This document shows positions 8,230 to 16,782 of a DNA stretch of 64,000 nucleotides, one piece after another. A model generated the notes under the pieces. It was not told where the DNA came from, did not search any database, and saw only the letters and a program-made list of their open reading frames with translations. The translations under genes were made by a program, and so were the position numbers. Numbering within the stretch: the first letter of the stretch is position 1; each line of letters starts with the position of its first letter. Source of the stretch: a virus; the IMG/VR virus record IMGVR_UViG_3300034101_002296, positions 18,808 to 82,807 of that record. One strand, 5' to 3'.

Positions 8230-8901
8230 ATGAGAAAAAAAAGAACAACAGATTCTAATAAAGAAAAAAAGCCACCATTAAGAAAAGTATTCAAACCTAA
8301 AACACAAAATCAAGTAGACTATATTAGAACAATGTCTGAATGCGATATAACTTTTTGCGTAGGACCAGCTGGTAGTGGTAAAACAGCTGTGGCCGTTGGA
8401 TTGGCATGTGAATATTTACTAACTAATAGAATTGAGAAAATTATTATTACTAGACCTGTTGTAGAATCTGGTCGTGGTTTAGGATATTTGCCGGGAACAT
8501 TAACAGAAAAGGTATTACCATACTTAATACCCACGTTGGAAGAAATGAAACTATATTTAAGTACTGACACATTTAATAATTACAAGAATACCAATGCCAT
8601 AGAATTATGTCCACTAGAATATATGAGAGGAAGAAATTTTCATAATTCATTTATGATATTAGATGAAGCACAAAATGCTACATATGAACAGATAAAAATG
8701 TTCTTAACAAGAATTGGAACACAATCTAAAGCGGTAATTAATGGCGATATCACACAAACGGATTTGAACGAACAGTCTGACGGCGGTTTAGATGACTGCA
8801 TAGAAAGACTTAGGGGCGTTGAAGGTGTTGGGATATGTAAACTATCATCAGAGGATATTGTAAGAAATAAAATTATTGCTAGAATTATTGCCAGACTTTA
8901 G
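8230..8901 (+). CDS. phoH: PhoH-like ATPase
   Basis: 223 residues from the ATG at 8230, which overlaps the preceding gene's last base region and avoids a longer start inside that gene. The Walker A motif GPAGSGKT is at residues 45-52, the Walker B-type segment is FMILDEAQNAT, and the family-typical VESGRGLGYLPG lies between them. The N-terminus is basic (RKKRTTDSNKEKK). PhoH-like P-loop ATPases are very common in phages. They are helicase-related and thought to act on RNA, but the phage role is unsettled. Family assignment is strong. Confidence 0.9.
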   Translation: MRKKRTTDSNKEKKPPLRKVFKPKTQNQVDYIRTMSECDITFCVGPAGSGKTAVAVGLACEYLLTNRIEKIIITRPVVESGRGLGYLPGTLTEKVLPYLIPTLEEMKLYLSTDTFNNYKNTNAIELCPLEYMRGRNFHNSFMILDEAQNATYEQIKMFLTRIGTQSKAVINGDITQTDLNEQSDGGLDDCIERLRGVEGVGICKLSSEDIVRNKIIARIIARL

Positions 8902-8916
8902 TATGTTGTGTGTTTT

Positions 8917-8945
8917 TTGATTATGATCTATCTATAATGAAGGAC
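8917..8945 (+). promoter_or_regulatory. Possible -10 promoter element before the replication operon
   Basis: The 67-base gap after phoH contains a perfect TATAAT at 8933-8938. A TTGATT lies upstream but only 10 bases away, too close for a standard sigma-70 -35. An AGGAAGG-type purine stretch before the next ATG could be the ribosome binding site. A promoter here would make sense as the start of the replication operon, but the spacing does not support a standard one. Confidence 0.3.
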
Positions 8946-8968
8946 AAAGGAAGGTTACGGAGAGCTAT

Positions 8969-9310
8969 ATGCCAACATACGATTTTGAGTGTGAGCCATG
9001 TGCGTTTTATATAGAAATTAAACAGGGATTTAATGATCCCTCTACTCATACTTGCCCAATCTGTGGAAAAGAAACATTAGTTAAAGTTTTTATTAATCCA
9101 CCAGCAATCATGATAAGGGGAGAACCTGTAACAATTGCACAACTAGCAGATAGAAATACCCAAAAAATGGGAAAATATGAGTTACAAGATAAGAATGCTA
9201 AAAATAATATTCATCAAGCATCAGAAATCACAGAACAACGTAAACTTAATAGAAGAATTAATAAAATGACCCAACAAGAAAAAGTACGTTGGATTAAAGA
9301 TGGTGACTGA
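8969..9310 (+). CDS. FmdB-type zinc-ribbon protein
   Basis: 113 residues. The N-terminal 45 residues match the FmdB/CxxC zinc-ribbon pattern: MPTYDFECEPC, an aromatic/acidic strand, then CPICG. The four cysteines (C8, C11 and the CPIC pair) would bind one zinc ion. The C-terminal half is basic and helical (RKLNRRINKMTQQEK). FmdB-type ribbons are small nucleic-acid or protein-binding modules found often in phages. Its overlapping stop and start with the next gene indicate coupling. Confidence 0.75.
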   Translation: MPTYDFECEPCAFYIEIKQGFNDPSTHTCPICGKETLVKVFINPPAIMIRGEPVTIAQLADRNTQKMGKYELQDKNAKNNIHQASEITEQRKLNRRINKMTQQEKVRWIKDGD

Positions 9311-9540
9311 TGAATCATAATTTGAGTAATAGAAAAGAACACCCACATCATGTCACTATTACAATGAAAATTGATATTAGAAAGATATTACCAGATGGAA
9401 CGCTTGATCAACAAGTATTAGGAAATAAACTTCTATCTGATTATGGTATATCAAATAAAGCACAATTTTATTTTTCTGCCGTGTCAGAGGCAGAAGCAAT
9501 TAAATATCTTAAACAAAAATTGGAGAGATTAAATGGCTAG
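9310..9540 (+). CDS. Small protein, unknown function
   Basis: 76 residues, beginning within the TGATGA overlap of the preceding stop. It has a strand-type centre (VTITMKIDIRKIL) and a C-terminal helix (AEAIKYLKQKLERL), suggesting a compact alpha/beta fold. No family is recognised. The next gene overlaps its end by 8 bases. Confidence 0.5.
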   Translation: MNHNLSNRKEHPHHVTITMKIDIRKILPDGTLDQQVLGNKLLSDYGISNKAQFYFSAVSEAEAIKYLKQKLERLNG

Positions 9541-9874
9541 GTGGGAAAATGAAGATGTAAGTGATCTAAATTTACCAGATCCAGTACATCTTGTCAGGAC
9601 TTTCTTTGACAAAAACGCCAAAGAGACTAATAATGAAGAAGTAGCATTCGCCAAAAAAACAATTAATGACGATAAAGAATTATATTATATTAAATATGCG
9701 CGTGGAGAGATTATAGATCCACATCATATAGATAGTAGCATACGCAATACTACATATCCAAAAATATTCAAAAAGGTTAATAAACAGGCATTCGATTCAT
9801 ATATAAAATTTCTTCAAACAAAAAATCGTTTATACTTTACAATGGCAAGAAGAATAGTAATGGAGCAAATATAA
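9533..9874 (+). CDS. Protein of unknown function
   Basis: 113 residues, overlapping both neighbours. It is charged and helical, with a basic C-terminal segment (LYFTMARRIVMEQI). No recognisable motif. Confidence 0.5.
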   Translation: MARWENEDVSDLNLPDPVHLVRTFFDKNAKETNNEEVAFAKKTINDDKELYYIKYARGEIIDPHHIDSSIRNTTYPKIFKKVNKQAFDSYIKFLQTKNRLYFTMARRIVMEQI

Positions 9875-10188
9875 TGAGAAAAGGACCACTATCTAAAGCA
9901 GATAAAGAATTTATTGACGCTAATAGATCTAATATGACACTAGTTGAACTAGCCTCTAAATTACAAAGATCAGATAAGGTTGTTGAGACATATTTGAAAA
10001 CACTTACTCCTACAACTGATACCAATAATGGTGGTTCAGATATAAATCTATACGCAAGAAACAAAGAGCGTGGTGTAGTTGTTATGACAGAATCTGCTTC
10101 AATGTCAGCGGATGAAAAAAAGACTAAATTAGATGTATACTCATCTAGAAAATATAGAGATGTAATTCATAAAATTCGGGAGGATTGA
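9874..10188 (+). CDS. Putative helix-turn-helix protein
   Basis: 104 residues whose ATG overlaps the previous stop. Residues about 8-40 (DKEFIDANRSNMTLVELASK, then LQRSDKVVETYLK) resemble a helix-turn-helix of the kind in small phage regulators and terminase small subunits. The C-terminal half is charged and linker-like. DNA binding is inferred; the target is unknown. Confidence 0.5.
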   Translation: MRKGPLSKADKEFIDANRSNMTLVELASKLQRSDKVVETYLKTLTPTTDTNNGGSDINLYARNKERGVVVMTESASMSADEKKTKLDVYSSRKYRDVIHKIRED

Positions 10189-10189
10189 T

Positions 10190-10696
10190 ATGATTTGCAA
10201 AAGTATAGATGGATACATGGAAAAATTATGCTATCATGATCTTATGATCAGTTGGCAAATTACTCTTAATGATGGCACAAAAGCTTATGGAGATTATGAC
10301 AGAGAAGGATTTGATAATCCTTGGATTAGACTTAAAAGATATTGTGCAGAGAATGATGTATATCCAGTAAAGGTGGAATTACATATGTTTGGTGCGCCTC
10401 ATGAGATTTTCTTTGAAGATGAAGAAGGTCTAGATGGCGTGTTTGTTATGCGTGGCATGGCTAAAGATCAAGCAATGGATGGAAGTCATTCACAGTCTTT
10501 TCAAACAATAACAGTTGGACTTTTAAGAGATGACTGTTCTTGTATAGATGTTGCAAAATATACTTGGCCTATTAGTCAGTTTGAAAAAAGACATAGTACT
10601 AGAGTATTGACAGAAGAAAATGTTGCAAGCATGTTATTTAAAAATGGATCAAAAAAACGAGAACATCCAGAAATACAAAAGTTGCTCAACGGGTGA
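10190..10696 (+). CDS. Protein of unknown function, beta-rich
   Basis: 168 residues preceded by CGGGAGGATTGAT, a good ribosome binding site. It has strands such as SWQITLNDGTKAYGDYD and a conserved-looking core (ENDVYPVKVELHMFG). Several cysteines are present but not in a metal-binding spacing. No family is recognised. Confidence 0.5.
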   Translation: MICKSIDGYMEKLCYHDLMISWQITLNDGTKAYGDYDREGFDNPWIRLKRYCAENDVYPVKVELHMFGAPHEIFFEDEEGLDGVFVMRGMAKDQAMDGSHSQSFQTITVGLLRDDCSCIDVAKYTWPISQFEKRHSTRVLTEENVASMLFKNGSKKREHPEIQKLLNG

Positions 10697-11123
10697 ACCC
10701 TGTACCGCAGCACAATATATAGCTGAATTGGTGTGTATTAGGAAAAGAGAAAAAGATAATACTGGTAATCTAGAATATAAATTTTGGAATAAATCGCAAA
10801 AGGACGAGTATCAGATACAAATCCGAGTTGCCAATAAATTAATAAATAAATATTCAATAGAAGCAGTATTACATTATTTAAATACGGCACACGGTAAAAA
10901 AACATACTCGTTAGGTTTTTTACATTCATCTAAAAAATTTGTATTGATTTCTAAATATGTTGAAGATTATATTAAAATCAGTTTTGAAATAACAGAAGCT
11001 GAAAAACAAAAACCAAAAAAGACTCTTGACACAGCAAACATTGACAAATTAGAATATACAACCAGACCAAAAAATTTAAAAACTACACTCTTGAATAAGA
11101 TTAGGAAAGCACAAAATGGCTAA
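10644..11123 (+). CDS. Protein of unknown function, basic and helical
   Basis: 159 residues from the ATG at 10644; an earlier in-frame ATG at 10620 would overlap the preceding gene further. The N-terminus has two cysteines (CSTGEPC). A segment (YEFW-like: NLEYKFWNKSQKDEYQIQI) and a helix (VANKLINKYSIEAVLHYL) follow, then a basic C-terminus. It ends 8 bases inside recA, so a role in recombination is possible by position only. Confidence 0.5.
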   Translation: MDQKNENIQKYKSCSTGEPCTAAQYIAELVCIRKREKDNTGNLEYKFWNKSQKDEYQIQIRVANKLINKYSIEAVLHYLNTAHGKKTYSLGFLHSSKKFVLISKYVEDYIKISFEITEAEKQKPKKTLDTANIDKLEYTTRPKNLKTTLLNKIRKAQNG

Positions 11124-12195
11124 AGAAAAAGATCCAGAATATCTTACAAAGATTCTAAAACAGTATGGTAATATTATATCTAATGGTCAGCAGATCCTAG
11201 AGGAAAAACGTAACTACAAAGTTATATCTGTGAGTCCAGCCATAGATATTGCTTTAGGTGGAGGTATTCGTGAAGGAACTTGGCTCACACTTACTGGAGA
11301 TCCAAAAAGCGGTAAGACAACAACTGCAATGCAAATAGCATCTAATTGCCAAAAGGAGGGAAGACCGGTTATATATTTAGATGTTGAGGGCAGATTGAAA
11401 GATATGAACTTTGAAGTAAGAGATTTAGATGCCTCAAAAATGAAAATTATACATCCAGAAGATAAACCACTACCAGCAGAGGATTTTTTAGATGTGGCAC
11501 ATAAGTTAATGAGTCATCCAGATTATCATGGTGCGGTACTTATTATAGATTCTATATCCTCATTAATGCCAGCAAAAGAATTAGATGGAGATATGACCCC
11601 CGGTAGGGCTGGATTACCAAAGATTCTATCTATCTTTACTAAAAAGATGGGTCAGCTCTTACCAAGACAACGTGGCTTAATAATAGCAATTACACACTTC
11701 ATAGCAAACACAGCTGGATTTGGTGCCACTAAAATGGCTGATGGTGGTACAAAAATTCAATATCAAGCAGATACAAGAATGGAAATCAAGAGTGGTGGAG
11801 AAAAGCTATCCGCTGTAACTCCTTGGACTAATAATAATCAAGAAAGAATTGGTCAGGTTGTGAACTGGAAAATTTTATGTTCATCGATGGGGCCACCCGG
11901 TGGACAAGTACAAAGTTGGATTAGATATGGTCATGGAATTGATAAAGTGCAAGAGGTATTGATTCTTGCTCTGGATCTTGGTATGATAGATAAGGCCGGT
12001 GCATGGATGACATGTTCCTTTATGGGGCAGCATAAAGACTTAATTAAGAAGATAAAACCAGATTTGGATATCGAAGATAGCGAAGCGATAGAAAAGGCTT
12101 TTAAGTTTCAAGGACAAGATAACCTATATCAATTTTTAGTATCTAATCCAGAAGTAGTGTCAATATTGGAAAATAATATTAAGTGTGTGATATGA
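11116..12195 (+). CDS. recA: RecA-like recombinase
   Basis: 359 residues, near the usual RecA length. It binds single-stranded DNA and ATP and drives strand exchange in phage recombination and fork restart. Walker A is GDPKSGKTT at residues 61-69, Walker B is VLIIDSISS, and the L2-type loop region lies around AITHFIANTAGFGATKMADG. The N-terminal segment (VISVSPAIDIALGGGI) matches the RecA core entry. A C-terminal extension rich in acidic residues follows. Upstream and downstream overlaps place it at the head of the replication block. Confidence 0.9.
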   Translation: MAKEKDPEYLTKILKQYGNIISNGQQILEEKRNYKVISVSPAIDIALGGGIREGTWLTLTGDPKSGKTTTAMQIASNCQKEGRPVIYLDVEGRLKDMNFEVRDLDASKMKIIHPEDKPLPAEDFLDVAHKLMSHPDYHGAVLIIDSISSLMPAKELDGDMTPGRAGLPKILSIFTKKMGQLLPRQRGLIIAITHFIANTAGFGATKMADGGTKIQYQADTRMEIKSGGEKLSAVTPWTNNNQERIGQVVNWKILCSSMGPPGGQVQSWIRYGHGIDKVQEVLILALDLGMIDKAGAWMTCSFMGQHKDLIKKIKPDLDIEDSEAIEKAFKFQGQDNLYQFLVSNPEVVSILENNIKCVI

Positions 12196-12596
12196 ACATA
12201 TTAGGACTAGATGGTAAAAACTATAGTTGGAACCCGTCTGCAAATCAAGCAGACACAGAAAATAGATCATCATTACATATGATGGCAAAAGACTTATTGA
12301 ATGAACTATTTCCACATGATAGAGTTTTAGAAGAGGTATCTTTACCCGGAAGTAAGACAAAGTACAGAAACACTGTATTGAGAGCCGATTTTTTCATACC
12401 AAATAGAAATTTGATCATAGAAGTTCATGGAGAGCAGCATTACAAATTCAATAAATTCTTCTTCAAAAACAAGTTACATTTTTATCGTGCAAAAGCCAGA
12501 GATAATGATAAAAGAGAGTGGTGTGATATTAATTCCATCAAGTTAGTTGAACTAAATTATAATGAGGATATAAATGAATGGAGAAGAAAGATTTGA
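12192..12596 (+). CDS. Vsr/DUF559-like PD-(D/E)XK endonuclease
   Basis: 134 residues from the ATG at 12192, which overlaps the recA stop as ATGA; a GTG nine bases earlier is the alternative. The core (LRADFFIPNRNLIIEVHG, then EQHY) has the Asp, Glu and His spacing of Vsr-like and DUF559 nucleases, followed by a DNDKREW Asp. These are restriction-endonuclease-fold enzymes acting on DNA. Directly after recA it probably acts in repair or recombination. Its substrate is not evident. Confidence 0.7.
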   Translation: MNILGLDGKNYSWNPSANQADTENRSSLHMMAKDLLNELFPHDRVLEEVSLPGSKTKYRNTVLRADFFIPNRNLIIEVHGEQHYKFNKFFFKNKLHFYRAKARDNDKREWCDINSIKLVELNYNEDINEWRRKI

Positions 12597-13044
12597 AGTA
12601 TTCAAATCTTCTATTGAAGATTGGATTAATTTGCATGGCATTCAAGCTGTCAAACCTAATCCCGCGATAGATGAAATATTGAATATTGGTAGGGATCAAC
12701 TCAGAAAATTAACTCATAATCAATGCCTAGAGTATGCATATGAATTATATGCATATAGTGAATATTTAGATAGTTTATTGTGCAAAGAGCAAATTGCCTT
12801 CGATTGGGCTGATGATAGCATATGGTATGTGATTGCAGACAAGATAGATCAGTACGGAGATAAATATACAAAATGGCAAGAGAAGTACTTTAAAGCAGTT
12901 AAGGAAAATCCATTAGCAACACAAATTGTTAAAGTAAAAACTTATTCTAGTGCTAGAATCAAGGTATTACAAAATAAAATCAGCACTATCAAAAAGATGT
13001 CAGAAATATTATCTAGTTTAGCTAAGAGGAAATATAATGAATAA
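12574..13044 (+). CDS. Helical protein of unknown function in the replication operon
   Basis: 156 residues starting 23 bases inside the nuclease gene. It is predicted to be almost entirely helical, with a conserved-looking motif (LTHNQCLEYAYELYAYSEYL) and a basic C-terminal helix ending SSLAKRKYNE. The position between nuclease and helicase genes suggests a replication accessory role such as a loader or mediator, which I cannot confirm. Confidence 0.5.
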   Translation: MNGEERFEVFKSSIEDWINLHGIQAVKPNPAIDEILNIGRDQLRKLTHNQCLEYAYELYAYSEYLDSLLCKEQIAFDWADDSIWYVIADKIDQYGDKYTKWQEKYFKAVKENPLATQIVKVKTYSSARIKVLQNKISTIKKMSEILSSLAKRKYNE

Positions 13045-13438
13045 AACAGAACACATAAAGAACCTATTAAAAAAAGCAATAGAAACAAATGACGAAGAAC
13101 TAATTGCACTAGCAAGTTCTTTAATGTCTGAACAAGACATAGCAGCACCAATAGAGAAAAAAGACGACAATAATGAATTCATCTTCACTATGCCAAAATC
13201 ACAGAATGACAACAAAAGAGGGGTGCCTGTAAATGCCATCAAGAAACGTGTAAATACGTTTCAAGATGATGGAATAGAAGCCAAAGATATTACTACACCA
13301 GATATAAAGCCAACAGAAAGAAAGCGACCAAGGTTTCAACCAATATATCAAACTTGTCAAAAGTGCAATAAATCAATTCAGACTCATCCAACACATAAAA
13401 GAGATTTCTTTATCTGCGATAGATGTATAGGTAAATAA
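13037..13438 (+). CDS. C-terminal zinc-ribbon protein, unknown function
   Basis: 133 residues. The N-terminal ~80 residues are charged and probably flexible. The C-terminus carries CQKCNKS, then CDRC after 23 residues, a four-cysteine ribbon. Such ribbons are common in phage transcription and replication accessory proteins. It overlaps the preceding gene by 8 bases, and its stop overlaps the helicase ATG (TAATG). Confidence 0.55.
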   Translation: MNKTEHIKNLLKKAIETNDEELIALASSLMSEQDIAAPIEKKDDNNEFIFTMPKSQNDNKRGVPVNAIKKRVNTFQDDGIEAKDITTPDIKPTERKRPRFQPIYQTCQKCNKSIQTHPTHKRDFFICDRCIGK

Positions 13439-14898
13439 TGCAAAAGAAAAGCTTGCTAGAAAATGCTGCATCTGAAAGAGCCGTATTGGCTGGATTATGC
13501 CAATATGGCTTAGATGTGTATCTCAATATAGACTTTGTTGATACCGACCATTTTCATAATAGCACCAATCAACTTATATTCAGTTGCTTAAAGGCCATAA
13601 TAAACAATAATATCAAAGTTGATTTAACATCAATTCTATCTGCCGCTAGTGATCTAGGTATTTCTGAAAAGATTAATACTAAAGATGAAATAGGTTTCAT
13701 TAGATCATTATTTAATTTCCCTATTCATAAAGAAAATGTTTCCATACATGCAGCTAAAATCGCTAAATTAAAATTAGCTAGAGATCTAAAGCAAACTCTT
13801 AAAGTTTGCTCTGAGAGACTAGAGACTATAAACGGTGAAGAAGATATCATGGATATGATATCTAGTATAGAAGAGCCAATATTAGATGCAACGTCTAGTA
13901 TTTATCAATCATCTAATAAGTCTACTGAAATCATAGGATCAAATATAGAAGAGTATATTACATACCTATGCGACAATCCATCAGATTTTGCAGGTATTCC
14001 AACAGGCTTTAGTAGATATGATTTAGCCATAGGTGGTGGCTTGCGTAGAAAATGCGTAGATTTAATTGCCGCCAGACCAAAAATTGGTAAATCAATGTTT
14101 GGTGATGCTGTAGCTTTAAATGTATCCAAAGGACTTAAAATACCAGTTCTTATGCTCGATACTGAAATGTCAAAGGAAGATCATCTCAATCGCATGATAG
14201 CAAATTTGAGCGGTGTAGAAATTAATAAGATATCTACTGGAAAATTTGGACAATGTGAATTAGATAAAGAGAAGGTATATAAGGCAGCAGAAGAACTTAA
14301 AAGTATTCCATATCACTACATCAGTATTGCTGGTCAGCCATTTGAAAATATAATATCAATCATGAGAAAATGGATATATCAATATGTAGGATTTAATGAG
14401 GATGGCTCTACTAAAGACTGTTTAATAATATATGACTATCTAAAATTAATGGGATCAGAAACAATAAACAATTCTATGCAAGAATATCAAGTTCTTGGTT
14501 TTCAAATTACTAAACTACATAATTTTTGCGTAAAGTATGATGTACCATGCCTTAGTTTTGTACAATTAAATAGAGATGGTATTACTAAGGAATCTACAGA
14601 TGTAGTTTCTGGATCAGATAGATTAATTTGGCTATGTACAAGTTTCTCAATATTCAAGCTAAAATCAGATGAAGAAATTGCTGAAGATAGGCAAGAAAAT
14701 GGAAATCGTAAACTTGTACCAATCGTGTCAAGGCATGGTGGAGGACTAGATGATGGCGATTATATTAGCATGAAGATGTTTGGCTCTATTGGTAAAATAG
14801 AAGAAGGCAAGACTAGAAACGAAATACATCAAAAGGCAAAAAATAAACAAGAAGGATTTGAGATCGATGGAGAAATTGACTCAGAAACAGATATATAG
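13438..14898 (+). CDS. dnaB: DnaB-family replicative helicase
   Basis: 486 residues. It unwinds the phage replication fork 5' to 3' as a hexamer and interacts with primase. The N-terminal domain (residues 1-110; ASERAVLAGLCQYG, DHFHNSTNQLIF) matches the DnaB helical domain. The RecA-like motor starts near residue 185 (FAGIPTGFSRYDLAIGGG), with Walker A ARPKIGKS around residues 216-223, then LMLDTEMS and the Walker B-type IIYDYLKLM. The C-terminal tail is acidic. The primase gene starts within its last 32 bases, so the two are co-translated. Confidence 0.92.
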   Translation: MQKKSLLENAASERAVLAGLCQYGLDVYLNIDFVDTDHFHNSTNQLIFSCLKAIINNNIKVDLTSILSAASDLGISEKINTKDEIGFIRSLFNFPIHKENVSIHAAKIAKLKLARDLKQTLKVCSERLETINGEEDIMDMISSIEEPILDATSSIYQSSNKSTEIIGSNIEEYITYLCDNPSDFAGIPTGFSRYDLAIGGGLRRKCVDLIAARPKIGKSMFGDAVALNVSKGLKIPVLMLDTEMSKEDHLNRMIANLSGVEINKISTGKFGQCELDKEKVYKAAEELKSIPYHYISIAGQPFENIISIMRKWIYQYVGFNEDGSTKDCLIIYDYLKLMGSETINNSMQEYQVLGFQITKLHNFCVKYDVPCLSFVQLNRDGITKESTDVVSGSDRLIWLCTSFSIFKLKSDEEIAEDRQENGNRKLVPIVSRHGGGLDDGDYISMKMFGSIGKIEEGKTRNEIHQKAKNKQEGFEIDGEIDSETDI

Positions 14899-15907
14899 TA
14901 TCTGTGTTAAATTGATAGACAATATTCCCAAAATATTGAATACATTTCAAATTGACTACATAGAATATCCAAATAGATTTTCATTTCCTTGTCCTGTGCA
15001 TGGTGGTGATAATCCAGAGGGATGCAGTTTGTTTGTTGATGGCGATTCAGCTAAAGGTAATTGGAGATGCTGGACACATAATTGTCAAGAAGAATATACT
15101 AGTAATATTTTTGGATTTGTTAGAGGGGCTATGTCTCACACACGAAGAAAAAAAATCTCATTAAATGAAACTCTATCATTTTGTGAAAATATACTTGGCA
15201 CAAAATTGAACCACTCTGATATAGAAATACCAACCAAAAATTTAGACATACTAGAAGTCTTTACAAAAAAACCACAAGATATAGGTAGTGAATTATCTAG
15301 ATCACAAGTTAGATTAAAACTAGATATACCATGCAAATACTTTATCAATAGAGGATTTCTACCAGAAACGTTAAACACATTTGATGTTGGTATTTGTAAA
15401 GAAAAAAATAAACCTATGTCTGGCAGATCTGTAGTACCAATATATGATCAATCATATAAATATGTTGGATGTGCTGGTAGAGCATTGAACAATGATTTGC
15501 AACCTAAGTGGTTATACAGTAAAGGCTTTAAAAAAGCTGTGTTATATGGTATGCATATAGCTAAATATGATATATTACAAACTGGTAACATAATTTTGGT
15601 AGAAGGTCAGGGTGATGTATGGAGGATGCACGAAGCTGGATATAAACAAACAGTAGGTATTTTTGGTTCCAGTATCAGTGATGATCAACTATTACTAATG
15701 GAAAATAGTGGAGCATGTAATGTAATTATATTAACGGACTCAGATGATGCTGGTGATATGGCCTATAAACAGATAGTCAAAAAATGCGGTCGTAGATTTA
15801 ATTATTATCGACCACGAATTTCAGCCAAAGATGCTGGCGATATGAAAATATCAGATCTACAGAAAGAACTAGCACCCCAACTAAAAGGAGTAATTGATGC
15901 AAACTAG
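14867..15907 (+). CDS. dnaG: DnaG-type DNA primase
   Basis: 346 residues from the ATG at 14867; a TTG 9 bases earlier is less likely. It makes RNA primers at the fork. The N-terminal zinc-binding region has CPVHGGDNPEGC and CWTHNC. The Toprim catalytic core shows Glu246 (VEGQGD) and the Asp291 triad (DSDDAGD). It is shorter than cellular DnaG and lacks a clear C-terminal helicase-binding domain, as in many phage primases. The end overlaps the next gene by 11 bases. Confidence 0.9.
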   Translation: MEKLTQKQIYSICVKLIDNIPKILNTFQIDYIEYPNRFSFPCPVHGGDNPEGCSLFVDGDSAKGNWRCWTHNCQEEYTSNIFGFVRGAMSHTRRKKISLNETLSFCENILGTKLNHSDIEIPTKNLDILEVFTKKPQDIGSELSRSQVRLKLDIPCKYFINRGFLPETLNTFDVGICKEKNKPMSGRSVVPIYDQSYKYVGCAGRALNNDLQPKWLYSKGFKKAVLYGMHIAKYDILQTGNIILVEGQGDVWRMHEAGYKQTVGIFGSSISDDQLLLMENSGACNVIILTDSDDAGDMAYKQIVKKCGRRFNYYRPRISAKDAGDMKISDLQKELAPQLKGVIDAN

Positions 15908-16781
15908 AATTTTAGCTTTTGCTGGTCATAAACAGGCTGGAAAAACCACATGTTCTAATTTTTTACATGGCTATCAACTTAGGGCTAATGGCGTGATTGA
16001 TGGATTTGATATTACTACAGATGGAAAGCTAGTTATAAAAACGGCCATCATAGACGATGACGGCAAAGAGAAAGAAGGATTGGGATTATTAGAGACTAAC
16101 AGATTAGATGCAGAGTTTGCAGAGTGGGCGGTATATAATATGTGGCCGTTCATTAAGAACTATTCATTTGCCACTCCGCTCAAAGATATTTGCATTGGTC
16201 TATTTGGTTTGCAACAAGAAAATATATATGGCAATAATTCCATGAAGAATGCGAATACATTCTATAGATGGGAAGATATGCCATCTGTTATTACAGATAA
16301 AGATTTACTTACCAATCCAGAAATAAAGAAATTAGTAGATAGTGGAATATTACATTACCATCAAAAAGGCAAGATGACACACAGAGAATTTTTACAATTC
16401 TTTGGCACAGATATATGTAGGAAAATATATGAAGATATTTGGTATAGTAGATTATTGAATGACATTAATCATGAACAACCATTAGTAGCAATTGTAGATG
16501 ATTGTAGATTTATCAATGAAGTGAATGCTATACAGAATGCTGGTGGTAAAGTGATATATTTAACTAGAAATTTATATGACGATAGTCATAGTAGCGAAGC
16601 GGAACTAAAGGAGTGTAATCATTTTGATGCAACTATAGATAATCAAGATTTATCTATACACGAAACCAATATTAAGCTTATTGAAATATTAGATAGCTGG
16701 GGTTGGCTAGGTAAAGAAATAATACCAAATAATAAATCAATGCTACAAAAGGTTGGTGGCATACATAAAATAAAGGAATAA
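15897..16781 (+). CDS. Deoxynucleoside monophosphate kinase-like P-loop enzyme
   Basis: 294 residues from the ATG at 15897, overlapping the primase end. Walker A is GHKQAGKT at residues 10-17. A FFGTDICRKI-like segment and DDCRFINEVNAIQNAGG region follow, as in T4 gp1-type deoxynucleotide monophosphate kinases, which convert dNMPs to dNDPs. An insertion of about 50 residues after the P-loop (residues 35-80) is longer than usual. With the class II reductase and dUTPase it rounds out dNTP supply. Substrate range cannot be read from the sequence. Confidence 0.75.
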   Translation: MQTRILAFAGHKQAGKTTCSNFLHGYQLRANGVIDGFDITTDGKLVIKTAIIDDDGKEKEGLGLLETNRLDAEFAEWAVYNMWPFIKNYSFATPLKDICIGLFGLQQENIYGNNSMKNANTFYRWEDMPSVITDKDLLTNPEIKKLVDSGILHYHQKGKMTHREFLQFFGTDICRKIYEDIWYSRLLNDINHEQPLVAIVDDCRFINEVNAIQNAGGKVIYLTRNLYDDSHSSEAELKECNHFDATIDNQDLSIHETNIKLIEILDSWGWLGKEIIPNNKSMLQKVGGIHKIKE

Positions 16782-16782
16782 A

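Noticed and set aside
8917-8938. Standard sigma-70 promoter TTGATT/TATAAT
   Set aside because: The two hexamers are only 10 bases apart, too short for a normal spacer; only the -10 element is kept as a weak candidate.
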